Below are positions 1-13,578 of a stretch of 64,000 nt of DNA, piece by piece (within the stretch, counting starts at the first letter, position 1; every line of letters starts with the position of its first letter). Under the pieces are notes generated by a model that was not told where the DNA came from, did not search any database, and saw nothing but the letters and a program-made list of their open reading frames with translations. Both the position numbers and the translations under genes were made by a program. The stretch comes from Paulownia fortunei (lineage: Eukaryota > Streptophyta > Magnoliopsida > Lamiales > Paulowniaceae). The stretch lies in NCBI GenBank assembly GCA_019321725.1, contig JAGSPU010000052.1, forward strand, positions 1 through 64,000, written 5' to 3'.

Positions 1-367
1 AACATGATGTCATAATTGGTGATTGACTAACAAAAAATGAATTTATGCGACAATAAGCGGGTTTATGATATAATATATCAGCTTGGACTCGATTTGCTTA
101 GTGCTACAAGTCCTCTAAGACTCTACAAGCTCTTTCTTGCCGGGGTATGAGTTTTCCCAATATCAGCAAGTCCTATTATTTTCAATTGAAAAGTGTTTGA
201 AATGACAACTCTAACTAGTTAGTACATGCATTATATTAAGTAAGGAGAATTAAAAACAGTCGGCCATTTACATTTATGAACAAATTTATGCATTTATAAA
301 CACCAAGTCTGAAGAATGATCGTACTTTTAACTAGCAGACAATGCATAATTACGCCCCTTGCCGATA

Positions 368-3300
368 TCAGGGGGCTGCATATGGCTTTGAGAGGTACTG
401 CCGCCACTCCTCCGGCATCCCCTTCCGCATTTTCAGCATCTTTATTGCATAATTTGTTAGGGGTATGGCAAGTATGTCATAATCCTTTGGAGCCTGCAAT
501 AGAAGATGAGATCATGAAAAGGAGGTAGATTTAATAAAGGACTTTCCCAAGAAAGAGAATTTAATTACAGCCTTTGGTCATTTAAATTGCTGCCACGCTC
601 AAGTCAAACTTTCATCTTCGCTCTCTCTGCATTTTTGCCACTTTTTGCTCGGCACATATGAGTTTAGCAAAACAATTTGAAGCAGCTTTTATCACAAATA
701 AATCAGGTTATATATTTGTTGAAATACCTTGGGAACCTTCATCAACTTCATATTTGCTTCCTCCAATGTTTTCTGGCCTTTCTTTGAGTTGCATTTGGCG
801 CAGGCAGCAACCTGTTTCAAAGATAAACTTGATAGTGATGCTGATGGGTAAAGTGATGAGTCTCTAAATTATAAACTGAAAAGTGAGTCTTTATCATTGA
901 ATAATAGAAATAATCTTTGTCAGTCCACTGCTGGAAGCCTCCAAAAATGCTGTAAAAGTTTTGGTTGGTGATGCCTCATACCATTTCGCAGATCAATACT
1001 CTCATAATGCTTAATCCTTGCCTACCAAATCAGGTTATTGCTTTTTTTCAGAATAATAAATCTGCCACGTGCATAATGATATGAGGCTAATGTACCAACA
1101 CATTTCGTCAACCAACTATATAGTTGACCCATCCAATATAGCCCAGATGAGAAAACAGTAAAACCCTTGCACCAAGGCCCACCCCACTTGGCTTCTAAAA
1201 TACTTGCCATTTTTTGCAAACTTCTAATTTTTTCTCAACTATTATAGGTTAATGAAGTATTCCCTGAATATAAATTACGAATTATACATCCTTTGAAGGT
1301 TATCTTACCAGATTTTCCCAGGTCCACTTTCCCCCTCGTGCAATTGGCAGAACATGATCAATGGTCAAGTTCTCACCGCAAGAACAGTATCTGTCAAGTA
1401 TGCAGATAACAAGTCAAATTACAGGATTGTGATAGTGCTAAATGCTAATGAGAAAAGATGAACACAAGATTATCATGTTACAAAATGAAATAGCATATTA
1501 CACCAAAAGGTTACTAATATAGGAAGAAATCAGGCCTTCTGTTGAGAAAAAGCAAATTCACCATAATATCCACAACATGACAGGGTTTGAGAAATCTTTC
1601 CTTTGTACATGATTTCATTATCAAAAAGTTCTTTGACCATCCTTCAATTCCTATTAGCGTGCCTTTCATTTAAATTGTACCATCTAGGTCCTAAACTTCA
1701 GACTACATAGTAATTGTTCTAGTTCAAGAGGCAGTTGAGGACTCAGTGCATTATCACCTTTTGTGTTAACATTGTCAAAATGGCAATTAACAACTTAAAT
1801 GACTTAAGAAATGCACTTAAAGGCTCTAAAACAATTGTTTAATGCAAAGTACTAATTAGGCAACTATGCTGATAGAAAGCAAGAAAAATATTACTATATG
1901 GAAAGAGAACAAGAAATGAAACAATAAAAAAATCTGATAATACGTGAGGAAAATAATTAAAAAACCTTTTGTTTCAAAATCAGATATCAATATGTCAAAC
2001 TATAGTCTATTTTCTAAAGTAGGCTATTGGCCCATGTACAATAACCCTATCATACATGAATGGCTAGTGTTTCTTTTACATAAACTTCATGCTTTTTTGT
2101 GGAAAAAGCTTCAGTAACAATGCATGTCATTTGGCAAGCAACAATAATGAAAGCCTAAAAATGCAAGGTTAGGTTCTGATGTTAAGAACTCACTGACACG
2201 TGAAATTGTCTCGATGAAAAATATTTTTACGACTGAGGCCTCTTTTCACTTTCCTTCGTTTGACAACTTGTAGTAAATGTGGAACCTGGGAGAGTTGATG
2301 CATAATCATCATTGATTAGTATGAAGGATAGATCTGGAACAAAAAAGTTATAGAAAATGGTTAATTACACTTATATCCCATCTCAAATAGCTAAATCACC
2401 AATTTTTTCCTCCCTCATTCATAGTTACAAAAAGTTCCCCTCTAAGTTTATCCTATTACAAACTCATACGGAAGTCATGAATTTACCAATTTGCCGTTGA
2501 CTTAAAAAAATTATTTACAGTCCTTCCACAGGAGTCCTTGTCATTATATATATTAAGGAATGTATTGGTAATGTTTCTCTAGTTGAAGGGATGTCTTTAT
2601 AATACATGCGTGATCAAATTTCATTCCACCATCACCGCTACCTCTCCACCACACGGCCCATCACATCCTCTCTCTCTTCATCCCACCACTTTCTTATATC
2701 GCTCTCTCTTCCTCTCTCTCTCAACCATCGCCACCTATTCCCTCTTTTTTCTCCACCGCCACTCATCTCCTTTCCTCTCTCTTTTCCCATCACGTCTTCC
2801 CTCCGCTATCTCCTTTATGCCCTTCCCTCCTTCCCCTGCCTCCATTCTCTCTCTCCTCTCTCTATTTCTCCCCCCATTCAAGTCTTAAAGGACTAATTTT
2901 TTAACTGTATTTCATTACATTTTGCTCCCTTTTATATATATTCGTTACAATTATAATCGGTAAGTTTCAAAGTTTACGATATTTGGTGAGCAAGATATAA
3001 GGACAATTAGGTCAATGCAAAATAGGAAGTCCACTAATTTTTTAATTTTGTTGACTTCAGCATTTTTTGCCCATAACTCTTAACGGTTGGGGAAGTTGGG
3101 TTAGCATAGAAAGCTTACGTGGGAGGTTTTTGTAAGTATGAAAAAGGGGAGGCAATGAGTTGGTATTAGCTATTTCAAGTAGGAGGTAATTACCCTTTAT
3201 AGAAATAGTTAGATGAGCAAATGGAATTGGAAATAGCAATAAAAAGTAAAGACACTATTATAGCAATCCTCGATGACATCATACCCTCAACACAGCAGGA

Positions 3301-5918
3301 ATATAGAAGGAACCACTAGGAGAGTTTATAGTTTGGTCATAATATTCTAAAACATCAGCCTGCAATTTAGGAGGAAAAGAATGAAATCAAATAGTGATGA
3401 TTTGTGTGACAATTGCAATTATAATTGAAAGGGAAACGTGTATGTGATCTAAAAATCAAAATTAAGAATTAAATTTTGGCATTGTAATCAATGAAAATCA
3501 ATATTCGATGAGAAGGCCAATTCTAGTGATCTTTAGCTTTTATCTTTTCTGCTGATATATTGTCTCAAATATGGTCTTCCGCATCCTAGATCACAGAAAA
3601 TCTGACTTTTTAAATGTTTCAGGCTAACAGAAACTAGTCGTTACATGACAATAAGAAACTAGCAAGAATCTGACCTTATCCATGAACTCCAAACACATAG
3701 CGCGTTTCCAGCAGACAACATTAACAGGCCTAGCATGACAGACAACTCATTTATATTATTTTTATAAACATTTCATAAAATCTACATGAACCCATGGAGG
3801 CCTAATTCATTTTCACCTAACATGGCCAATACAAATGATTCCAATAGGAAAGTAATGCATGGTAGTGGAAACACATAAATGAACAAGGCAAGAAAAAACC
3901 TGAAAGAAATAAACAGCATAATGCTGAGAAAAGCACGCCTGCGGTGGAAACAAGAAAGAATTCACAGACAAGGCTTGTTCAATTAGATTTGACGCCACTG
4001 GGCTGCAGTAGGAACACAATTAAGCATGGGAAATCCAAAACATAACCAATTTGGATTTTCTCCCATCATAACACAATTGAACATCATATAAGCACATAGT
4101 AGGAAGCATAGTACACTGGTTATTCAGGAATGATAAGGTAATGGAAGGATGTCTACCCCATTTCCGAACTCCAGTTTATTCCCCCTAGGTATGAAAGTGT
4201 TCATCTTAGCTCAATTTTCAAATTAAAAGCTACTTCCCCACGTCTCTATCCCCAATACATAACTGCAAGCAATCTAATATAAATACCACTTTGAAGTCAA
4301 CAATTGCCTAGTCTCTAGCCCTCAAAGTGGAAACAACCAAGAGTGCCATGGATATTATTCAAGTTGGATCAATTTTCAACTGGAAGAACAAATGAAGCAA
4401 ATTGAATGGAAGCCTGACTTTTTTCTTGACAATACGACAGAAAATATTAAGGCCAGTATAGTAATTGGGTTAGGTTCAACTACTGGATGTCCTGACAGTT
4501 CTTTATCTCGGATGTCCTCTAATGATCACTGAAATCCTAAGTGGGAAAGAAAAGCATTTATTTTTGCACTATGTTGTGTTCCTGGTTTTCACGAATTGTT
4601 TTAGGCCTCATATCCTCCAACCAGGGCCTTGACTAGGTTGACTTGTCTGCTAAAATCCACCCCATGGACACAACACTTTCCTGCTATAAACAATCAAGAG
4701 ATTCTAAATAGTTGTTGTGAAAGGTGGCTGTTTAATTTCAACTAATGAGAAAATGAGTTGTTTCACAAGTGGATCATCTGCAACTCATAAATAAATAATC
4801 AGTCTCATTAGTACTCATTGCTGATGCAACATATGGAATATCTGAGTCATATTTGATGAGTTCAGAGAGTTAAGAGCCGGAGTTCAAGTCTTTGGCAGCT
4901 AGTTCAAAGCAAGTTTTGCTGGATTGATAGCCTTCTCCTTGCTGAATAAAGCCTAATGGCTCGCTTTACAGAATGGCTGTTGTGCATATCCTTGTGAAAA
5001 TTTTCTGTCCTCACTCATTTATGGGACAACTATTATGCTAGGTCTCCAGTTTCAAAGTTCCATTGGTTTTCAAAGGAAAATCTTCTGGTGCACAAACAAA
5101 CGGGCGTGGCCTTCAATTAAAATTCAAACTCCACATCGGGCAAGTTTATTGCCAATATTTCGTAATCACATGATGTTTTATGAATTCTAAAGGAGAATGT
5201 CTTTGATTAACTTACGAGAAAGATAAATATTGTCGTGTATTTGACATGGGACATGCAAGTGTAAACTAGGTTGGAACCAACATTAAACTCTCAAGATTAA
5301 AGATTTACAATTCAACAAAAAGAGGCCATGCCAGAATGATTGAAAGTTGCAAACTTTTTACAGTATAAGAGCGTTTATGATTGCTAATCCATCAAACAAC
5401 ATTCAATACAAAGAAGCTAGTCGTTTCTGGAATGAAGAAAGCACAACATCAGTGCTAAGTCCTCTGCTCGGGATATAACACACAAAGATGCTGAGCAAAG
5501 CAACTAAGCAAGAGTGGAGAAGGAATGATAAAATGAGTATATATTTGCTTAAAAGAAGATAGGAGGCAGACCTGTAGGAGATGTCCAAAACCAAGCCTCT
5601 GAATCCAGCAAGCTCATCAATCTCAAATTCTGGGTCATGCTCCAAGATTTCATCAAAAATGCCACCGGGATTATTCCTAGCAGACGAAGATGATGATGAT
5701 GATGTTGTGGAGGCATGAACTGTAAAAGCACCCAAGAAACAGAGCTTGCGCTTGCGATCTCCTTGTGGAACTGAAGGCGAGAAGGGGAATCTTAAACCTC
5801 CGCCACCGCTGCCAAAAGCGTTAACTTTACACTGGTGGGGAAATGCGTCGAACCCAACGGACAACCCATCACCACTAAAGAGGGATTTTAGGTGGCCCCC
5901 AGCAGCAAAATGTGCCAT
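368..5918 (-). CDS. HNH endonuclease domain protein, probably plastid-targeted (7 exons)
   Basis: Exons on the minus strand: 5918-5572, 3729-3675, 3359-3285, 2285-2194, 1390-1309, 811-728 and 493-368. They total 861 bp and encode 286 aa with no frameshift, and every junction is GT-AG. The first ~85 residues are Gly/Ser-rich and resemble a transit peptide. Then come an acidic segment (EILEHDPEFEIDELAGFRG), a conserved block (PVNVVCWKRAMCLEFMDK) and the HNH core: CxxC at C189/C192, the catalytic D201-H202-V203, and a second CxxC at C221/C224. This fold is a metal-dependent ββα nuclease, and the order matches the plant HNH family I know from Arabidopsis (At3g47490-type). Its in vivo substrate is not known to me. 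An in-frame ATG at 5960 would add 14 residues; I chose 5918 because the transit-like sequence starts there. The third intron holds a MITE. Confidence 0.88.
2357..3196. mobile_element. Mutator-type MITE in an intron of the HNH gene
   Basis: An 840-bp insertion between the third and fourth HNH exons. It is flanked by a perfect 9-bp direct repeat, TTATAGAAA, at 2348-2356 and 3197-3205. The ends form imperfect inverted repeats: ATGGTTAATTAC on the left and AGGGTAATTAC read inward from the right, each followed about 20 bp inside by a shared AATAGCTAA. It has no transposase. A CT-rich tract (about 2640-2880) makes open frames that look coding but are low complexity. Nine-base duplications are typical of Mutator-like elements, so I place it there by inference. 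Confidence 0.75.
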
Positions 5919-5960
5919 CAATTCACGCTTTGAAATTAGGACACACTGAATCACACACAC

Positions 5961-7840
5961 TTTTGAGCCCTGAATCAGTTACAACTACAATAGATGGATT
6001 CCCTTTTGGTAACGAAATCCAAAATGGAACAAGGTGTTATAACTGCAGAAGGATTGATTCAATAGCATACCAGTATTATACTATAATGCCAACATAGGTA
6101 CAAAATATGGGCAACGAGAAAGGAAATAGTCTTTCTCCTTTCTTTCCACACCACTCTCTTCTATTTTTTCACGTAAAAATCTGCCGCCACATATTCCTGC
6201 CTTGGCCTTCTGAAAATCTCCCCTTAAATGACATATCTACCCCAACAATATCTTCTCAACATCATACGATTATTTTATTTTCAATCAACGTGATGGAATG
6301 AGATTATACGCATTTTCGCAGTCACGCTCGGGTGAAAAGGTAGATTCATTTTTTCAGTATATTTTGTGAAAATATTTTTACTTTTTATGATTTTTTTATC
6401 AAAGAGAAAATATATTAGGATTAGATTTAGATGGTTGAGTTGCAAAATTTGATCTACTAAATATTTGAAATTTTACTTTAAGATTTTTTTTTTTTTTTCG
6501 GGTTATATAATGCAGAGTATGTAATAAATAGTACTGTTTGAATATGGAGCATTAATTCTAAATAATGGTGTTTAGGCCTTTGGAGATGTAGTTTTTTGAA
6601 AATAATTTTTGGAAAAGAATCTCAAAAGATTTAGAAAATCATACATAATTTGAGCCTAAAAACCCAAAATATTAGTGGAAAATGAAACTAAACATCTCAG
6701 TTTTTTATGTTACTCATTATATCAACCCTTAAATATTGCACACATACACAATAACATGGAGTGATATTAGGTGAAAAAATATTTTAACCCTTAATTAATT
6801 GTTATGTATTGATTTGGATTTTGGACCTTAAACTTCTAATATACAATTCCTTATTTTAATTTTTCAATGTTTATCAAATTTGACATTTCTGACCAAATTC
6901 TCCATTGAGAAATAATTATTTTCATGAACCTCCTCTAATTTTTTTTGTTTTCGCATCTGCTATTTGAATTTTGACAAATATCTCCACTCTAGCACTATTT
7001 TACAAAAAATGATCAATACTTCACTAAATGACCAAATAAACCCATTCATGTACTTATGAACATAACTTTACAATATATGGTATTTTCTAAAACCAGTAAG
7101 TGTGTTGCATATAATTGTATGATTTTATTAAATTGATTATATTACTTAATAAGTTAATTGAGTAAAATTATGATGTTAAAAAATATTTCATAAATAAAAT
7201 ATATTAGTTAAAAAGTTAATTGATAAAAAAAATAAAAAGAAAATTCATTAATCGAAATTGAACCCAAAAACTGAAAGAAGGAAAATAAATTAATTATAAT
7301 CGAATTCAATATTCTATTTATAAATAATATCTCCATCCCAAGTTAATACTCCCATGTTGACTAGTCAACTTGAATATTTTTTTCAAATGCAGTATTATCA
7401 ATGAATTAATGTGAATAGATAGTCAAACAACACAACAAATTCGGGACACAGAGAGTGGCTAAAAATGCAACAAAAAGTATGTGAATAACTGAATGGTTTT
7501 AGATTTCCATATATCCCTTCCTTTTCCACACCATGAAAGTCAGCCAAGCATGCCCTATTTTATCTAAGTTTTTGTATTAAAATAATATAATTTTTACATC
7601 AAACTTACGGTTTAGGCTAGCGTTGCATAGATAGCAAAATGGCCCAATTTTTGGGTTTTGCGTTCATGAGACTATTATAAATGATGGCTTATGTATGTTC
7701 TTTGTATAACATTTTTATTTTTCCTAATTTTTGCATAAGGAAAAATAGCACCAGATGAGCCGACCACCTGTGCTTCCTCCATTGCCTTGAAGTTTTCCTA
7801 AAAGTGAAAAACCCAATCACTTTACTGAACACCTTACAAG
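5961..7840. other. Intergenic, no gene recognised
   Basis: AT-rich upstream region of the HNH gene, with poly-A and poly-T runs and scattered stop codons in all frames. I see no conserved protein block, RNA gene or bounded repeat. It separates the HNH gene from the ING remnant, which runs on the opposite strand. Confidence 0.5.
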
Positions 7841-7847
7841 GACAGGG

Positions 7848-8653
7848 ATGGGGATAGGGAGCTCCGACAGAGATTTTCAGCTTATGCCTCCTCCTGGAAG
7901 CCTTAAGAAAGACCTTACCTTGCGTCACCAATCGTGCTTGATCAACCCATCGATCCAAATGAACCTACTTATTGTGTCTGTCATCAGGTCCTGGGCTTCT
8001 GTTAATTTTTTACCCTCATTACTGGTTACCAATAATTATTTTGTATGAAGCTAATGAATTACTTCTATACTAAAGTTATTCTGATCTTACGGGTATCTTT
8101 TTGACTGCTTGCGACAATGCAAATGCAAATCAATTTTCTCTTCCTTTTTCTGCCCCCCCATTTTCTTGTAGTTTCTGTGTGGTTAGTTTTCACCTTTCGT
8201 GTACCTTAGAAATTAGATAAGTTGAACAAAGTTTGGTATTTTCCAGCAATTTTCGAAACACTTGCGGAGTCATATTCTTCAATCGGAACAATGGCAAAGG
8301 GTGAGCTATGCAATTCGAATGAAGGTTGAAAATAAAATTCCTGAGTTTAGATTGTGTTGTAAACTTTGTCGTCTTTGCATTATCTTGCTGGCCTGAATTG
8401 TTAGCAAAATTCGGAGATGACCTTGTTTCATTGATTTCCATCATCCTGTTGATCGATTCGTCTTGTCAAGTTTTAATAGATTTGGTTAACTGGTACGTAC
8501 TTATGAGAACAGCTTCAGTCTTACACTTTTACATTGCCTAAGCTTCGCCTTTTCTTGACAGTGCCAAGGAGGTGCATGCTTTCATTATGCTTGTGTTGGC
8601 CTCATTCCAGAGACAAGATTGAAGATTTAAAGGAAAGTGGTATTCTGCACGCC
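7848..8653 (+). pseudogene. ING (Inhibitor of Growth) PHD-finger pseudogene
   Basis: Three exon remnants of the C-terminal half of a plant ING protein. ING proteins read H3K4me3 through a PHD finger. Remnant 1 (7848-7987) encodes [14 protein letters not shown] and, after a frameshift, [18 protein letters not shown]. Remnant 2 (8092-8135) encodes VSF and ACDNAN, but bases for about two residues between them are gone and the preceding acceptor reads GG instead of AG. Remnant 3 (8562-8653) follows a good acceptor and encodes CQGGACFHYACVGLIPETR. The family has EWFHY there, so the Trp of the methyl-lysine pocket is lost. A 7-bp insertion then shifts the frame, and LKGKWYSAR replaces the zinc-binding CPxC. 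No N-terminal ING exons were found upstream. Unlike the single-base errors elsewhere in the window, this is real decay. Confidence 0.82.
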
Positions 8654-9059
8654 TCACTGATGCTATGTGGGTCAGCAAATGATTGCATTATTATTCAATA
8701 TTTGGCTGATGCTGCAGAGGGAAGACAGGAAGGGCAGGGGTGCCTTTCTTTTTTATCTTTAAAATGTGTTCAAAGAATTTGTGTTCTGCATGCAGAGATG
8801 CAATGTGTGACTCGCATGTGAATTTGCTCTAGTAGATGGTGGGATTGCTGTAGGGTTTTGATTTTATGCCTAAACATCCAAATTTTCATTGGGCTTCAAA
8901 TTCATTAATTATTAGCTTTGGCCTTGATATAAGTACAGTGGAAATACTTGTGGATGTCGGGACATTAAGTGCAACCGATAGAGTGGGGTTGCAACCAATT
9001 TTTGTACAAAGCTAAAAACAAAAACAAAAACCTCATTTTTGTAGACCCACCATAGTCTA

Positions 9060-9605
9060 GAGCCCTTTGACTACAGACCCAAGGGCCGATTAGGGTTGGG
9101 GTTCCCAACCCATTCCAATTTATTTTTAAATTATTTTTTAATTATATAATTTAAATTTTAATTAATATTTTTTAAAAATTTAAATTAAATTTTTATTAAA
9201 TTTAAGTTTAAATTTTAAAACTTAAAGTTGGTGCATTTTTTTTAAGTTTATTATAATTAAAATATTAGATAATTTTAATTTTAGTTAACAATATTTTTTC
9301 AAATTTAAATTAATTTTTTTTCATTAAGTTCAAAAATTAACAATATTGTTTTTTCAAATTTAAATTCAAAAAACTTCAATCAAATTTAAGATTAAAACTT
9401 CAAGTCTTTTTTTTGTTTTTAAAAAGTTATAATTTCATATAATTAAATTTTAATTAACAAATAATAATTTTTCAAAACATGACTCAAAATTTAAAACAAA
9501 AACTAAGGATTGAACCGATGATTAACCGAGCCCAAATTGAAATTGGTATGTCGGTTCTAGGAACTGAACCATAACCAGTATGGGCCGATTATGGTTAATG
9601 ATCGA
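9060..9605. mobile_element. Deletion derivative of the hAT family found at 54-57 kb
   Basis: The AT-rich core 9120-9510 matches the reverse complement of about 54240-54620, the 3' non-coding part of the intact hAT element, as an ordered series of shared blocks such as TTTATTATAATTA and TTCAAATTTAA. GC-richer flanks (9080-9115 and 9510-9600) carry GGTT/AACC motifs like that element's subterminal repeats, and GGGCCGATTA occurs near both edges. No transposase frame survives. The exact ends are uncertain. Confidence 0.6.
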
Positions 9606-11810
9606 GATTTCTCGAGTATGCATTTTTATTGTGTTTGATTTACGTGAAGAGTGAAAGTATAGAAAAGAAAATTAAGTGCAAGTATAAGAAAAGGGATAAA
9701 CTCCATTTACCTGCTGTATTTTTATTTTCTCATTTTACCTATTATACTTAAAGAATAATCAAATTGTTCTTACCTATAATTTTTAATAAAATTACTTTAA
9801 AATATTTTAATATCAATATATTTATATTATATTTTAATTTGATTAATTAATACTTAATATTAAATTCAATTTAAATTTTTATTGTACTTAAATTTTAATT
9901 CTTATTTTTAATATAACATAGTTCTTATTAAATTACTATATATAAATAATTTTTATTAGATAATACACTTTACTTATGAATTTTCTATCATGATAAATCT
10001 AAAAATTGTACTATATTCCTAATTATAGTTTACTAAACACTTAAAATATTAGTATAAATTTTTATTCTTAATAAAATTATTATAATTTCATAGAAACTAT
10101 GTTTCAAAAATAGTCATTATAACAAGTAATAGTAATAAATTTAAACACTAAAATAACTATATTTTTCAAAATTAGTTAACATAATATCTATTAACTTATG
10201 ATTATCCGACTATTTATAGTTTATTGAATAGTATTAAATCAAACTAAAAATAACTTTTTTTTATTTAACATTGTTTCTATGAAATTTTGATAATTCTATT
10301 TAATAATAAAAATTATAACTAATATTTTATGTATTTAGCAAAATATTATTTAAGAATATATTATATATTTTAGATCAATGATGAGTAGAAAATTTATAAG
10401 TGAAATATATTAACTAATAAAAATATCCTACAACATATAAATTTAATAGGAATTACGTTAATAAACAAATAGCCATTAAATTTAAATATAATAAAATTTT
10501 AAATAAATTTAATATTAAATATTAATTAATTAAATTAAAAATTTCTTAAAATAAATACAAGTCTATTAATATTAGAACAATTTAAAGTAATTTTACTATA
10601 ATTAATAGGTAATGGCAATTTATTATTTTTAAGAATATAGTAAGACAAATATCTTAGGGTAAAGTAAAACAAGTTAAGAATAAAGGGTAAAGTAACAATT
10701 GAGAATATAAAAGTAAAATGAAATTCATCAAAAATAAAAAAGTAGTCTTTTATTTATAGAGATTATTTATGGAAAAAACAACTTTCCATTAAAACAGAAA
10801 ATATTGAATCTGTAAATACAAAAAACCAGTCCACTATTGCCACTTTATTTCCAACTTACCGAACAGGGATTATTATAAATTTAATTTCCTTCAACATAAT
10901 TAAACAAGTTGAGATAAAAATACCATAATTCCCTTTAGTAAAACAAGTTTTAACTTGTATTTCCCTTTTCACTTCGACCCCAATTGTTTTCATTTCTATA
11001 AGAATTTTTTTTTAGTTTTTATTATTTGAAACTCCAGTAAATGCATTTATTTTATCTATTTTTATTAAAAAAAAATTTTTTTATTTTCAAAATCTATTGT
11101 TAAACCTATTTTATCTATTTTCATTAAAAAAAATTATTTTTATTTTTAAAATCTATTTTAAACCTACTAGTATTTCACGTATTTTCATACATATATAAAT
11201 TTATTTTCAAACATACTAATATTTTACATCTTTTCATACAAAAATACCAAAATAAATATATTTTTATTTTCAAATGTATATAGTCTATAAAGAAATGCAA
11301 CTAATCCAAATAAATTTCGTTTTTACACGAAAATCTAGTGAAAATTATTTCAACCTGAAAATGCTAGAAATACAAAAATGAGTTTAAAAATAAAAGCAAA
11401 CATGTACTTCCTCTTTTTTTGGCCTTGTATGGTTATACTTCAGCGAGAATTTTATTTTTAGTATTTTTAGTGAGAATTTGATTTTGTATTGATTTTAATG
11501 TGAGAACTAAAATTATATTGGACGAATGAATGAAAATAAGGATTTCATATATATTTGAAATGATAATATGTTTAATTGAATGATTTTGAAGGAATTTTAA
11601 ATATGGAATTATGTGATGAAAATAAATTATATTTTTATGTGTATTTATATTATTATTTTCATAATTTTGCATATATAATATTTTGTGAAGTTGGTATAGT
11701 AGGGTCATTTTAAATATTGAATTTATATATAATAATTTATTATGATTATTTAAAAGATGGGTTCATTATAATAATATAATTTAAAAATAATAATATACGA
11801 AGTTGATATA
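9606..11810. other. AT-rich intergenic, no gene recognised
   Basis: Very AT-rich sequence with poly-A/T runs and no conserved frame on either strand. An open frame on the minus strand at 11433-11708 is only Ile/Asn/Lys/Tyr-rich low complexity and is not supported as a gene. Confidence 0.5.
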
Positions 11811-11818
11811 GTTGGTAG

Positions 11819-12239
11819 CATTGTTTTCAAAATCGACTAAACTGACCGGTTCAACTCGGGAATTGATGGTCGGCCCGCTCCGGTTAGACCAAAAAAATTA
11901 TTTGATCGATCAAAATCGATAAAACCGACCTGACCGATTTTCATCTTTTTTTTTGTTTTTAATTTTTATAAAAGTTTAAATTTGATATTTTGTTATATTT
12001 ATGTATTATTTAGATTTTTTATTTTATTATATATTTTTTATACAGTTATTTATTTATTTTTACATTTTAAATGTATTGCATAATAATTAATTTATTATAT
12101 TATCATTTTACATAATAAAATAAAAAATATAATCAATTTTCATTAAACCAGTTCGACCGCCGGTTGACTAGTTCGACCGGTTGAACCGCTAATTGTTAAT
12201 AAGATCGATTTGATCACCAATTTGATTATAAAAATATTG
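11819..12239. mobile_element. Non-autonomous TIR element (421 bp)
   Basis: Bounded by near-identical 8-bp repeats, GTTGGTAG (11811-11818) and GTTGATAG (12240-12247). The inward-reading ends, CATTGTTTTCAAAATC and CAATATTTTTATAATC, agree at about 12 of 16 positions. Both subterminal zones are rich in ACCGGTT/AACCGG-type motifs in opposite orientation. The 8-bp duplication points to the hAT superfamily. It carries no coding capacity and ends about 1.3 kb upstream of the SINE1 start codon. Confidence 0.6.
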
Positions 12240-12957
12240 GTTGATAGTGATGGGTCCTATGAATATAATTTGAATTGAAATGATAAAAATAGTAATTGAC
12301 AAGTCATACATGTGTATGTGTTAGGATTGAAAATTAAAATTATAAATTTGAGATATTATTTGATGCAAAAATAAAAATATAAAATGGACATTTCATTAAA
12401 AATAGATCAAACAAATATGATTTTAAATTTTGGAATAATATAAAATGAAAAAATGAATTTTAAAAATTGGTCCACTCAAAGGGTAATATCGTCTAAAAAG
12501 AAGGTAGAGAAATATGGAGGATAGCGGGGGAAATAAGAAGAAAGTTTCGAAATGAATCCTACCCCTAAAAAATTTCAAATGAAAACAATGAGACAAGGGT
12601 GCACCAAAAGCGCGTATATCTTTGAAACACAGAACACTCATATCCATACACTATCTCCACCATCATACATGCTAAGTAAAATGTCTGTATGTATATGTGT
12701 ATGCATTTATGCATTTATGTACACTCGTTCACTCCATGAAAACTGAGCACCGCCGTCAGATCTTCCCCCTTTTCTATTCAGATTTAATACAACATAGAAC
12801 TCCATATGCGGATTATTTGATTCGATTCTTTTCCACTTATACAAAGCATCCATTTTACACACAACAGCAACAGCTCAAGATTGATTTTTTCCACTGTATC
12901 TGAAGCTTCAACAACAAGAAGTAGCGGCACAAGAACAGGCTAATTCTGGATATCAAG

Positions 12958-13567
12958 GTAAGCTCTTTTCCCTTTATTCCACAAAAAATCTTGGATACTC
13001 ATTTTGGTTTCTTGAGCTTCATGCTCAATGTTTCACTTACTTTAAGCAAACGATGCTTCATTGTTTTGAGTTAAGGAAAAAGAATACACCATAAAGAAAA
13101 TCCCTTCTTGTTTAATTTAATGTTACAAGTGAAATTCGGGACCCATTGGTTCTTTCGTGATTTTATGTGTGCGTTTAACTGATTCAGATTTTGATATACG
13201 CATACACTACATAATTATTGTAAAACTTCTGAAACTTTATGCTGGGTTAATGATTCATTAATATCTCCTTTTTAAAGTCTTAGTGGGAATAAGAAAAAAT
13301 AAGTGGCGGCTTCCAACCCTCCCCCCCAGGGTTCCATTACAATAATCTTTATTTCAGGAATTTCAAATTCCGTGGAAAGCTTTGAGTGACGAACAATTTT
13401 GTAGTAATTTTCACATTTTGGAGGATAGAACTTCAAAATTATCTTTTCCAGTTCCAATTGCTAATCCTAAATGAACTCCCCGTTTTCAAATTTAACCAAA
13501 AAACAAAAAACTACGAAAGCTAAGCTCATTTGTTCTGGTTTTTCACGTTGTCCTTTCAATCTTTCAG
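12958..13567 (+). other. 5'-UTR intron of the SINE1-like gene
   Basis: A donor (CAAG|GTAAGC) at 12958 and an acceptor (TCTTTCAG) ending at 13567 bracket a 610-bp T-rich stretch just before the start codon at 13579. A leader exon would lie at roughly 12700-12957. Inferred from splice signals only. Confidence 0.6.
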
Positions 13568-13578
13568 AGTCTAGTAAA

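Noticed and set aside
2583..2888. Two Ser/Pro/Leu/His-rich plus-strand frames
   Set aside because: They are translations of the CT-rich interior of the MITE at 2357-3196.
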